Source: Leptolyngbyaceae cyanobacterium (lineage in GTDB: Bacteria > Cyanobacteriota > Cyanobacteriia > Cyanobacteriales > Aerosakkonemataceae). From it: 64,000 nt of DNA. Location of the stretch: positions 83,742 through 147,741 of the forward strand of contig DATNQN010000020.1 of NCBI GenBank assembly GCA_036703985.1, written 5' to 3'. The notes beneath the pieces were generated by a model. It saw only the letters and a list, made by a program, of their open reading frames with translations. It did not search any database and had not been told where the DNA came from. Within the stretch, counting starts at the first letter, position 1, and each line of letters begins with the position of its first letter. The position numbers and the translations under genes were made by a program. This document shows, piece after piece, positions 36,626 to 44,914 of this stretch.

Positions 36626-37012
36626 TTATTCGGCTGCGGCTTCCGCTGCGGCGGCGGGAGTTTGAGCGGATTCGTCTTTTTTGGCGATCGCGTTACCATT
36701 CAAGCTGATGGAGTTAATCATCAGACGGGTGGTTTCTTGGCGATGTCCGCGTTTTTTGCGGGTTTTCTTCTTGGGCTTCATTTTGTAAACGATCACTTTA
36801 CGCCCACGGAAGTGCCGCAGCACCGTACCTTCTACGGTAGCGCCTTGTACTAAGGGCTGACCGATGGAGAGTTCGCCGTTGTTGCTAACTAACAAAACTT
36901 TGTCGATCGTAACTTGGGATTCTGCTTCGACGTGCAGTAGTTCGATATCGTAGAAGCGGCCCGGTTCAACGCGCAGTTGTTTGCCGCCAGTTTCAATAAT
37001 TGCGTAAGCCAT
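36626..37012 (-). CDS. rplU: 50S ribosomal protein L21
   Basis: A 128-residue ribosomal protein beginning [18 protein letters not shown], with the L21 [22 protein letters not shown] rRNA-binding motif. The C-terminus is an Ala/Glu-rich tail. First gene of rplU-rpmA. Its leader (37013-37190) contains GACTAATGAC-type heptads and a CATTCCA/TGGAATG hairpin, which may influence expression. Confidence 0.96.
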   Translation of the reverse strand: MAYAIIETGGKQLRVEPGRFYDIELLHVEAESQVTIDKVLLVSNNGELSIGQPLVQGATVEGTVLRHFRGRKVIVYKMKPKKKTRKKRGHRQETTRLMINSISLNGNAIAKKDESAQTPAAAAEAAAE

Positions 37013-37234
37013 TTGATTTTTTAAGGGGTTGCCGTACAGGTAGCTGGTTGGTCATTTGTCATTGGTCATTTGTGAAGGACTAATGATTGTTGACTAATGA
37101 CATTCCATCAGCTTTTGGAATGTGTTGACCTGATCCGAGCAGGTTAAGACACACAATCTACTATTATCTGTCATTTGGGGGAAGGTTGTCAAGTGCGATC
37201 GCAATTTCTCAAAGATGAGAGAACTTACATCTTG

Positions 37235-37657
37235 TTAAACTTCAGGGGGATGCCAATCTTTAGAAATCCACATAATTCGGGCTGCCACAGCATAATCATT
37301 ATTTAACCGCAAGGCAACTACAGTAGCACGACCAGTTGGAGTTAAACCAATAATATGAGAGCCATTATTTGCCCAAGCAAAATGCTCTCCCCACATCTGT
37401 AGGCGTGGATTAAAAAGAGGCACTAACTGACTCGTTTCTGGATCGATATCATCATTTTTTCCACCTTTAAACTCATTACAACGGTAGCAAGACGCAGCTA
37501 GATTTTCCCGTTCATCACTACCACCTAATGACTTAGGAATAATATGATCTATTATTAACGGCATACCAATTAGACGGCTCGATGTGCGGCAGTATTCACA
37601 GCGATGTCCCGCTTCAGCCCAAACTTGCGCTCGGATTCTTTTCGGAATAGATGACAC
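37235..37657 (-). CDS. HNH endonuclease, second copy
   Basis: A 140-residue HNH nuclease paralogous to the one at 23015-23437. RCEYC carries Cys20 and Cys23, IIDHIIP has His38, ERENLAASC has the central Asn52, and CYRCNEFKGG gives the second Cys pair and Asn61. The last His of the other copy is replaced by Phe/Lys (NEFK instead of NKHK), so it is an HNN-like variant. The IDPETSQLVPLFNPR and W.EHF segments are shared. It starts 2 bases after the stop of its small partner gene, so the two are coupled. Confidence 0.86.
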   Translation of the reverse strand: MSSIPKRIRAQVWAEAGHRCEYCRTSSRLIGMPLIIDHIIPKSLGGSDERENLAASCYRCNEFKGGKNDDIDPETSQLVPLFNPRLQMWGEHFAWANNGSHIIGLTPTGRATVVALRLNNDYAVAARIMWISKDWHPPEV

Positions 37658-37659
37658 GA

Positions 37660-38082
37660 TTATTCTAGCGGTAATTCATTTAATGTTGGTATCCGATGAC
37701 CGCGCCAACTTAAGACAGACCAAGCATAAGCTTTTCGCAACATTAACTGGTCAGCAGTTATTCGCAAATCACTTAGTTCTTGGCTTTCTTCTACAGTTAT
37801 TGAACCAGCTTGATTTTTTTCTAGCAATTCCAGATGGCGTTCTTGTTGAGGTGCTGATAGATTGCTATGAGCGATTTTGAGTAATTCTTCAACTGGTAAA
37901 GTTTGCATCAGTAGTAATTCCCCTTGCATTTCGGGCGGTGCGTTAGCTATAGAAGGAGGTAAATTTGTGGTAATTCTCTGTGCTGCAACTATTTCTAAAG
38001 ATTGGTTTGTTAATTCGGCAATCCGAGCTAGTTCTTGAAATATCGATTCAGGCAGTTCGACCATAACTCTGCGCGTAGACAT
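37660..38082 (-). CDS. Small helical partner of the second HNH nuclease
   Basis: A 140-residue protein. The N-terminus TRRVMVELPESIFQELARIAE suggests a short strand plus helix of the ribbon-helix-helix kind. The C-terminal half (LLEKNQAGSITVEES...LMLRKAYAWSVLSWRGHR) shares LLEKN and a KA(Y)A motif with the gene at 22665-23018. The gene pair order, partner first and nuclease second, is the same at both loci. Whether the partner inhibits or targets the nuclease is inference. Confidence 0.75.
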   Translation of the reverse strand: MSTRRVMVELPESIFQELARIAELTNQSLEIVAAQRITTNLPPSIANAPPEMQGELLLMQTLPVEELLKIAHSNLSAPQQERHLELLEKNQAGSITVEESQELSDLRITADQLMLRKAYAWSVLSWRGHRIPTLNELPLE

Positions 38083-38382
38083 CTTTCACCTCGATGAACA
38101 GCCTAGTAACTACCGATCGCATAGTAGCATTTTGGAGTGCGAATTAGGCAATATACAATCTAACACAAGTAATTTAGGTCAATTTGTTAATTTCGCGTGC
38201 TGGAAAACCTCTAATTCTACTCGAAATAAAAGGTCAGTATCCCTGCGCCCCATTTTTGGCTTAAATTATACTAGAAAAAGGTTGATTTATTTTGCTAAAA
38301 TTAACATATAAAACTTAGAGAGCCTTGCCAAATCTACCTATTGGTTAAAATATTCAATATAAAGCACTGCTAAAGAGTGATT
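38083..38382. other. Divergent promoter region of the accessory island
   Basis: About 300 A+T-rich bases between the minus-strand HNH pair and the plus-strand ATPase cassette. It must hold both promoters; none is clear enough to mark. No repeat family or RNA gene is seen. Confidence 0.45.
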
Positions 38383-39519
38383 ATGCGTTTACTACGAGTT
38401 CAAGTTCCTGACTTTCGCGTTTTACAGAATGTTGACATTACCTTTGAAAAAGATTTTTTTCCTAATATTTTCCCCCTTGGTAGCCAAAATGGTGGCGGAA
38501 AAAGTACATTATTACAACTGATTTTTGGATTGCTGCATTGTTCTGGTAATCCAGAGCGGTTAGATTTTTTGAGAACTTTGCTTTATGGAGTTAAAATTTA
38601 TGAGATAAGGCAGAATTTCGCATTAATTGATATTTGGGATGGAGAAAAAGTTATAAGGCTAAGTTTTTCCATTCAAAAGAAAGTCACACTGAAAATACCG
38701 CCAGAAACAAATGACAGAATATCTGCAACAATTTGGGATGAAGATGCTAATAATAGGGCAGAAATAGAAATATGCAAATATTCATCTAACGGCGATGATA
38801 AGGAAGATAACATTTTATTTTGCCATCTAGATAACATAAATATAATCAAAGGAGAATCTTTTCTCAAAAACCTTTCACAAAAAATATTTCTTGCCGCTCC
38901 TGCTACCCAAGTTTTCCTTTTTCTTTCTCCGAATTCAAGAAAATTATTATTCAGAGAGCAAACTAAAAAAAGTGATTACAATTCAGATTTACAAGATGCT
39001 AAATCTAAGTTACCAGGGTTATTTACTTATGATTTTATAGCTGTAGATCTTATGGCTAAAGCCTTGCGAGCAGCTATAGCTGAAGATTTGAGACAAATTA
39101 CAGAAACAGGTAAATATGGAAATAGTTATAAAGAATTAATTGAAGATTTACATCTAATTTTAGGAAACAAAAAAATAAATTTGGGGACAGATTTTGATAG
39201 CGTCAATTTTAAATTAGATAAAAATGGTGAAACTTTAGAACTATATCCTGAAGATTTAAGTCATGGCGAATTAAAAAGACTTAGCATTTATATGTGGCTG
39301 AAATACTATAATATAGAAGATGCGATCGTCCTCATGGATGAAATAGAAATTGCATTTCATCCAGATTGGCAATATCAAATAATTTCAGACCTGAAAGAAT
39401 GGACACCAAGTAATCAATATATTCTGGCAACTCATTCTTATGAACTATGTCAAGCACTTACGCCTGCTCATGTTAAGGAACTAGAACCAAAACTTCTCAA
39501 ACAAAAACCGTCAAATTAA
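38383..39519 (+). CDS. ABC/OLD-type AAA ATPase of a three-gene accessory cassette
   Basis: A 378-residue ATPase. A variant Walker A GSQNGGGKST is at residues 33-42, the signature-like LSHGELKRLSIY near 292-303, Walker B IVLMDEIEIAFHP with Asp319 and Glu320, and the H-loop ATHS with His351. This is the SMC/OLD-like architecture of defence-type ATPases, with a helical insert in the middle and no second domain. Start at ATG 38383 (MRLLRVQVPDFRVLQN); a GTG two codons upstream is possible. The next gene starts two bases after its stop. Codon use is markedly A+T-rich relative to the neighbours. Confidence 0.85.
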   Translation: MRLLRVQVPDFRVLQNVDITFEKDFFPNIFPLGSQNGGGKSTLLQLIFGLLHCSGNPERLDFLRTLLYGVKIYEIRQNFALIDIWDGEKVIRLSFSIQKKVTLKIPPETNDRISATIWDEDANNRAEIEICKYSSNGDDKEDNILFCHLDNINIIKGESFLKNLSQKIFLAAPATQVFLFLSPNSRKLLFREQTKKSDYNSDLQDAKSKLPGLFTYDFIAVDLMAKALRAAIAEDLRQITETGKYGNSYKELIEDLHLILGNKKINLGTDFDSVNFKLDKNGETLELYPEDLSHGELKRLSIYMWLKYYNIEDAIVLMDEIEIAFHPDWQYQIISDLKEWTPSNQYILATHSYELCQALTPAHVKELEPKLLKQKPSN

Positions 39520-39521
39520 TC

Positions 39522-40469
39522 ATGAGTTTCGATCCAGAGCAGTTAAAGCGACACTGTGAAATTATTATTCAATCTCGGAGAATTAAAAATAAAATAGTTG
39601 TGTTATGTGAAGGAGAAGGAGGTATTAAGGATAATCAGTATAGGTTATCGCCGCAATCTTATGCCAGAATGGAGCAAATGCCCGATGCAAACTTCTACAA
39701 AGCGTGTGTTCCAAGATGGTGGAGTCAGTATAAACCGGAATTTTTTAATTGTGGCGATCGCAAAGATGTAATAGATACCTATTTTACACTTTTAGAGATT
39801 CATCAACAAGATAGTAATAACTCATATTTAACACCTGAGAAACTTTTTGCGATCGTAGATTTGGATATTCAATTACAAAAAATTAATAATTATATTTTTC
39901 CCGATACGGAAGCTATTTTTAGCAGCCTTTACGACAAATGCAAAGTCAATGAAATAAATGCAGATAATCATCGTATATGGGTGACAGGTTTAATTCATAA
40001 AGAAGCTTATTTTTTAATACCAGATTTACAAGAGGTATTTGATAGTAATTTGGTATCTTTACTTTATAATGGTAACACTTTGGTGCTTGAAAATATTTAC
40101 TTAGCGATAGCATCTACAATAAGCAATGACACCGATTTAAAAAATAATTTACCAAGAATAGCTAATCGAATTAATTATTTATCTGGATTAGATTGTACTG
40201 ATGCAGATAAATTGCGTGATTCGTGGAAAACAGAGTTTGACAATACGCAAGATGATATACAGAAAAATGAGTTAATCCTTGCTTTACTGACAATCAAAAA
40301 AGCTAAGGATTATTGGAATCAAATTCATCCTCCTAGTGACTACAGTTCTACAGCAGAGAAATTTAGAGAACAACTATTATTAAAAATAGCAGAATTTTAT
40401 TCACATAAAAGTAGCGAGCCTAAATATCATATTTCTTTTTTATTGGCAGCCTTACATAAGTTTGTCTAA
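39522..40469 (+). CDS. TOPRIM-like protein, partner of the ATPase
   Basis: A 315-residue protein. KIVVLCEGEGG (residues 24-34, with Glu30 and Glu32) followed about 80 residues later by LFAIVDLDIQ (Asp113, Asp115) is the Glu then DxD arrangement of TOPRIM nuclease folds. The C-terminal half is helical. TOPRIM proteins next to OLD-like ATPases occur in PARIS (AriB, DUF4435), RloB and two-gene OLD systems; which of these it belongs to cannot be decided by eye. It is not fused to the ATPase but is translated from the same message (two-base gap). Confidence 0.65.
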   Translation: MSFDPEQLKRHCEIIIQSRRIKNKIVVLCEGEGGIKDNQYRLSPQSYARMEQMPDANFYKACVPRWWSQYKPEFFNCGDRKDVIDTYFTLLEIHQQDSNNSYLTPEKLFAIVDLDIQLQKINNYIFPDTEAIFSSLYDKCKVNEINADNHRIWVTGLIHKEAYFLIPDLQEVFDSNLVSLLYNGNTLVLENIYLAIASTISNDTDLKNNLPRIANRINYLSGLDCTDADKLRDSWKTEFDNTQDDIQKNELILALLTIKKAKDYWNQIHPPSDYSSTAEKFREQLLLKIAEFYSHKSSEPKYHISFLLAALHKFV

Positions 40470-40510
40470 GTTTTGCACGAATGTGGTTTTGTTCTCTTCA
40501 AATCCTAAAA

Positions 40511-41488
40511 ATGGATAATAATAACTTTTCTACTCCACTTTACCGCACCAAATACGGTCAAACCTATTTAGGAGATTCTACCGAACTTCTCAAATATCTC
40601 GATACTAACTCGATAGATTTACTCATCACATCGCCACCTTTTGCATTGCAACGCCAAAAAAGCTACGGCAATGAAGACCAAGATAATTATGTTGATTGGC
40701 TATTAGGATTTGCACCGGAAATTAAACGAGTTTTAAAAGAAACTGGCAGCTTTGTCATTGATTTGGGTGGCGCTTATCAAAAAGGGATACCCGTTCGTTC
40801 TTTATATAATTATCGGGTTTTAATTAAATTGTGCGATGAATTTGATTTTAAATTAGCTGAGGAATTTTTTTGGTTTAATCCTGCCAAACTCCCATCACCT
40901 ATTGAATGGGTAAATAAAAGGAAATGGCGAACGAAAGATGCGGTTAATACTATTTGGTGGCTATCAAAAATCAACACTCCAAAAGCAGATGTATCGAAAG
41001 TGAAAGCGCCTTATTCGGAACGAATGAAAAAGTTACTCCAAAATGCTGATTCTTACTATACGCCAAAGGAGCGGCCTTCTGGTCATGATATTAGTAATAA
41101 GTTTGCGGTAGATAATGGAGGAGCAATTCCCTCAAATTTTATATATAATTTTCTAGAGATACCAAATACGGAAAGTAACTCTCAATATTTGCGTCTTTGT
41201 AAACAGGTTGGTATTAAAGGTCATCCGGCACGTTTTCCAGTGGACTTGCCATCGTTTTTTATTAAGTTTTTGACCGATCCGGGAGATGTTGTATTGGATA
41301 TTTTTGCGGGTTCTAATACGACTGGATATGCTGCTGAGAAACTGGAGAGAAAATGGATCGCTTTTGAGAAAAGTCGGGAGTATGCTGCTGCGTCTATATT
41401 TAGATTTTTACCGGAAGAATGTTTTGGGGACGCAAGTAATATTTACGATCGCCTTTTAAAAGAACAGTCCTTCGATCTTAGATTGTAG
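40511..41488 (+). CDS. DNA methyltransferase (beta-type N4-cytosine or N6-adenine)
   Basis: A 325-residue SAM-dependent DNA methylase. The catalytic motif IV is DLLITSPPFALQRQ (TSPPF at residues 40-44), and SAM motif I comes late as VVLDIFAGSNTTGYAAE (Asp263), so the motif order is beta-class. The SPPFA context resembles M.PvuII-type N4-cytosine enzymes, but the product base is inferred. Start at MDNNNFSTPLY; an in-frame ATG ten codons upstream exists. Third gene of the cassette, 41 bases after the TOPRIM-like gene. No restriction endonuclease with a PD-(D/E)XK signature is next to it. Confidence 0.88.
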   Translation: MDNNNFSTPLYRTKYGQTYLGDSTELLKYLDTNSIDLLITSPPFALQRQKSYGNEDQDNYVDWLLGFAPEIKRVLKETGSFVIDLGGAYQKGIPVRSLYNYRVLIKLCDEFDFKLAEEFFWFNPAKLPSPIEWVNKRKWRTKDAVNTIWWLSKINTPKADVSKVKAPYSERMKKLLQNADSYYTPKERPSGHDISNKFAVDNGGAIPSNFIYNFLEIPNTESNSQYLRLCKQVGIKGHPARFPVDLPSFFIKFLTDPGDVVLDIFAGSNTTGYAAEKLERKWIAFEKSREYAAASIFRFLPEECFGDASNIYDRLLKEQSFDLRL

Positions 41489-41522
41489 ATTACACGGGTT
41501 TGCTTTAAATGAAATATGCGCC

Positions 41523-41555
41523 AGAAACCCGGTTTCTTCAAGAAACCGGGTTTCT
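41523..41555. repeat. 33-bp palindromic repeat, copy 2
   Basis: It is identical over 33 bases to the copy at 20162-20194 (AGAAACCCGGTTTC and complement). It lies between the convergent methyltransferase and porin genes and could serve both as a terminator. A more distant relative with GAAACCGGGTTT is at about 59170. Confidence 0.85.
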
Positions 41556-41572
41556 AAGTACCTCAGTTTTGA

Positions 41573-43294
41573 TTAGAAGCTAAATGTGGTACGAACGACG
41601 CCGATAATTACGTCATCGTTGTTGTCATTGTGATCGGGTGCGGTTAACCAAATTACACCGGGGGTAATGGCAATGTTGTCTGTTACTTGGATTTGGTAAA
41701 ATCCTTCGATGTGCCAGGAAACATCGTCATCGTCACCTGATAGGTCTGTTTCTAGGGCACCTAAACTGTTGGAAAGACCCGTACTGGCATCTGCGATCGG
41801 CTCGATACCTACGATGATACCTCCCAAGTTACCTTTTTTACCCAAATCGGGGAAACCGAGAGTAATTGCGCCGTTGAAGATGTCGATTTCGCCTCGGTTA
41901 ATTTGTCCGTCTAGGGTGGAAAGGGTGCGGGTGTTGGTGTAGCCAGCCCAGCCGCCAAGGACGAAGTTACGGGCTAGTTGTAAGGATACTTCAACGCCGT
42001 AGGAGTTGCTGGAAATGGGGAGATTGTTGTCTCCGGCGAAAGGTTGGGCTGCTGCTAAATACGATCGCAAATTCGCTACTCGGCTACCAGTTCCCAAGTC
42101 TGTATTGTAAGCATGAGCGTAAGTTAAACCAAGGCGGAAGCGTTCGTTGGCTGACTTAAATACTACTTGTGCCAATGCACCGTATGGCCCATTAAACAAT
42201 CCGCTGCCATTGTTGGGGTCGTTGACTGACGTACCTTGATAGCCTAAACTGACTTCAACGTTATCGCCAAACTGGTGTCTGAGTCCAATTCCGGCACCAT
42301 CAGCTAGATAGTAGATGCTGTGGCGAGTACCGAAGCGAGATAGCGCACCGCTTCCACCATCTCCATCAAGGATATTTAAAGTATCGGCAAAACTATCGGA
42401 ACCTGTGGCATTTGCACTGACGACTACTTGAGTGCGTCTGCCGATCGGGAAAGTATAGGATAATTCATCCAACTCTACATTATTGCCGTTTGCTTCTTCA
42501 AATGGACCAGCCGCAAAGGATAAATCTCCTTCTGGGGTAAAAGTGGAAGTGGCGGAATACGCACTTAAGTTCCCCGACTGAAGTCGCACTCTCAACAAGT
42601 CTTTACCGGTGAAACTGGATTCAAAATTAATCCGAGTCCGATAGCCAAAAGCAACTCCATCATCAATGTCTGCGCCAAAGGCATTTTGTCCGACGGGTAT
42701 GCTGGTGGCAGCAAAAATGGCTTCCCCTGCTAATTTAGCAGTAGTGGAAAATTGTTGTGCTTCTAATCTGGCGGTACGCGCTTCTAAAGTATCTACTCGT
42801 CCCCGCAATGTGGCGAGTTCTGTTCTAAATTCTTCTTGTAAGCGAGTTAGACGATCGAGATCTTCTCTCGTTACCCCGCCGCCACCACCGCCTCCGGGAC
42901 GGGAAGCATCGATCAATTCCCGAATTCGATCTAAACAAGCATTTAACCCGGCGGCGAATTCGTAGCGAGTCATGGCGCGGTTGCCGCGATAAGTGCGATC
43001 GGGATATCCTTCAATACAACCGTAGCGTTCTACTAAAGATTGCAATGCTTGAAATGCCCAGTCGGTAGGCTGAACGTCCCGCAGTTGAGAAACTGATGTA
43101 ACTTGAGAAAGAGGCTCTTCTTCTGACTCCGATATTGTCGGTTGTTCGTTGTTGTATTGGTTGATTTGGTCTAAAACTCCAGTCGCATCGGTTTCTTGTC
43201 CCCAAGCCGCAGGTACTACGGATAGGGAAATGGCTAGCATCCCTGTTAAGGCGATTGGGCTAGTTAGAATGCGATCGCGCAAAATTTTCAACAT
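41573..43294 (-). CDS. Iron-uptake-type porin (SLH domain plus OprB-like barrel)
   Basis: About 573 residues. Signal peptide (MLKILRDRILTSPIALTG... ending AWG), an acidic linker, an SLH domain near residues 65-120 (QPTDWAFQALQSLVERYGC and RAMTRYEFAAGL), a coiled coil near 135-185, and a long beta-barrel ending in an aromatic-rich strand VVRTTFSF. Cyanobacterial porins of this family (SomA/B, slr1908-like) mediate uptake of inorganic ions, including iron, through the outer membrane. The SLH part anchors it to peptidoglycan. Start at MLKIL rather than an ATG seven codons upstream. Divergent from znuA across a Fur/Zur-like site. Confidence 0.9.
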   Translation of the reverse strand: MLKILRDRILTSPIALTGMLAISLSVVPAAWGQETDATGVLDQINQYNNEQPTISESEEEPLSQVTSVSQLRDVQPTDWAFQALQSLVERYGCIEGYPDRTYRGNRAMTRYEFAAGLNACLDRIRELIDASRPGGGGGGGVTREDLDRLTRLQEEFRTELATLRGRVDTLEARTARLEAQQFSTTAKLAGEAIFAATSIPVGQNAFGADIDDGVAFGYRTRINFESSFTGKDLLRVRLQSGNLSAYSATSTFTPEGDLSFAAGPFEEANGNNVELDELSYTFPIGRRTQVVVSANATGSDSFADTLNILDGDGGSGALSRFGTRHSIYYLADGAGIGLRHQFGDNVEVSLGYQGTSVNDPNNGSGLFNGPYGALAQVVFKSANERFRLGLTYAHAYNTDLGTGSRVANLRSYLAAAQPFAGDNNLPISSNSYGVEVSLQLARNFVLGGWAGYTNTRTLSTLDGQINRGEIDIFNGAITLGFPDLGKKGNLGGIIVGIEPIADASTGLSNSLGALETDLSGDDDDVSWHIEGFYQIQVTDNIAITPGVIWLTAPDHNDNNDDVIIGVVRTTFSF

Positions 43295-43482
43295 ATCGTA
43301 ACTTCTTATCCTCACACCGATTTCAGGCTACCTGCAATCAAAACCTTTAACATATCGATCGCCTGAGAATTTGGTTTCTAGCGTCTTATTTAAAAGGCTC
43401 TATGGCAGGTAAGCATTAATAATAGCCAATTTTAATTGTTTGTCAGCCACAATTGACCGACCAATCCCTTGGCTAAATAAAA

Positions 43483-43501
43483 GAGAATGATTTTTATTCT
43501 C
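43483..43501. promoter_or_regulatory. Fur/Zur-like palindromic operator
   Basis: GAGAATGATTTTTATTCTC is a 19-bp inverted repeat (GAGAAT...ATTCTC), the shape of Fur-family boxes. It is in the 316-base gap between the porin (minus) and znuA (plus), about 110 bases before znuA. Control by Zur of znuA is expected from the gene content; whether the porin shares the site is unknown. Confidence 0.5.
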
Positions 43502-43610
43502 GTACTTAGTTTAGAATAAGATCGATTCTCAAAAAAATCGATCTGCTGAGGCTTGAAAGAGTGATGGCAGCGTTCGAGTGAATTAATGGGATTGAAGGAG
43601 AAAAATCGTA

Positions 43611-44603
43611 ATGCGCCAGAAACTGCCAGGATTACTGCTAGCGTTGCTATTGCCGACGTTAGCTACTGGCTGTAACCAATCTAATTCCACGTCCGCATCT
43701 TCTAATACTGAAGCTTCTCCAGTTTCCGTTACAACAAAGTCTTCTAGTCAATCGCCGCAATTAAAAGTTGTAACTACGTTTTTGCCGATGTATTGGTTTA
43801 CTAAAGCAGTAGCGGGTGATTTGGCGCAGGTGGAAGTTTTAGTGCCACCGGGTACGGAGGTGCATGAGTATCAAGCAAAACCGAAAGACGTGCAGGCGAT
43901 CGCGCAAGCCAACCTGTTGGTAAAAAATGGGTTAGGTTTGGAAGAATTTCTCAGCAATACCGTGAAAAATGCCCAAAATCCTAAATTAAAAGAGATTGAC
44001 GCATCTAAAGGCATTCAACCTTTACAAGAAATTTCCCCTGTAGTTAAACCAATCGGAAAAACAGACAAACACGACCACGACCACGACCATGCTAGTGGAA
44101 ATCCTCATGTTTGGCTAGATCCGGTGTTAGCGATCGAACAAGTCAAGAATATTCGGGATGGTTTAATCGCGATCGATCCGACTAATCAAGCAACCTATGA
44201 AGCTAATGCGGCTGCTTACATTCAGCAACTTCAGGAATTAGATCGGCAATTTAAACAAACTTTACAGCCTTACACTAACTGTACTTTCGTAACTTTTCAC
44301 GATGCTTATCCTTATCTAGCAAAGCGATATCAGCTTAAACAAGTTGCAGTAGTAGAAGTTCCGGAAGATCAACTCTCTCCATCGGATGTGGAAAAGACAA
44401 TTTCCACTGTGAAAAAATATAAAGTGAAAGCTTTGTTTGGAGAACCAGGTGTAGATAATAAATTGCTGACAAGTCTTTCTCAGGATCTGAATTTGACTCT
44501 TCGCCCTTTGGATTCTCTAGAATCGGGGGATTTAGAACCTCAGTATTACTTTACGGGGATGACCAACAATTTGCAAACTCTCGCCTCTGCTTGTAAGCCG
44601 TAA
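43611..44603 (+). CDS. znuA: Zinc ABC transporter, substrate-binding lipoprotein
   Basis: A 330-residue cluster A-I metal-binding protein. Lipobox LATGC with Cys21. Metal ligands of ZnuA are present: His85 in GTEVHEYQ, His166 in NPHVWLDP, His230 in TFHDAYPY, and a late GEPGVDN acidic site. The loop HDHDHDH at residues 154-160 is the flexible His-rich zinc-acquisition loop that marks ZnuA rather than the manganese-binding MntC. It starts the zinc block, with znuC 311 bases downstream. Probably repressed by Zur through the palindrome upstream. Confidence 0.9.
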   Translation: MRQKLPGLLLALLLPTLATGCNQSNSTSASSNTEASPVSVTTKSSSQSPQLKVVTTFLPMYWFTKAVAGDLAQVEVLVPPGTEVHEYQAKPKDVQAIAQANLLVKNGLGLEEFLSNTVKNAQNPKLKEIDASKGIQPLQEISPVVKPIGKTDKHDHDHDHASGNPHVWLDPVLAIEQVKNIRDGLIAIDPTNQATYEANAAAYIQQLQELDRQFKQTLQPYTNCTFVTFHDAYPYLAKRYQLKQVAVVEVPEDQLSPSDVEKTISTVKKYKVKALFGEPGVDNKLLTSLSQDLNLTLRPLDSLESGDLEPQYYFTGMTNNLQTLASACKP

Positions 44604-44914
44604 AGGTAAAAACTCGGTAATAAATTAATAAAATGTTGCAAAAAATGATAACGATTTTCAGTGATTTGAATTAAAAATTTAGATTTACGGAAATCAATTA
44701 GCAGTAATATTAGATGCGTCCGATAAATAGCCATCATTTAAGTGCGATCGTTGCACTTTTTTCAACAAAGTTAAATAAATCTGTACCCTACGGTAAGGCT
44801 ACGTCTACATCTGTGTTTATCTGTGTTCATCTGTGGTATTAAATCTCAACTAATTAATTCCAGCAACCAATCCGATCGAAAATTAACCTTTCCTCGTATT
44901 CTCCTACGGTAATA
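44604..44914. other. Spacer between znuA and znuC
   Basis: About 310 bases with a dispersed CATCTGTGTTTATCTGTG repeat near 44800-44835. Nothing else is recognised. The length suggests znuC may have its own promoter rather than strict operon transcription. Confidence 0.45.

Noticed and set aside
38383..41488. Classical type II restriction-modification system
   Set aside because: There is a methylase, but no adjacent protein shows a PD-(D/E)XK-type restriction endonuclease signature; the upstream genes are an ATPase and a TOPRIM-like protein.
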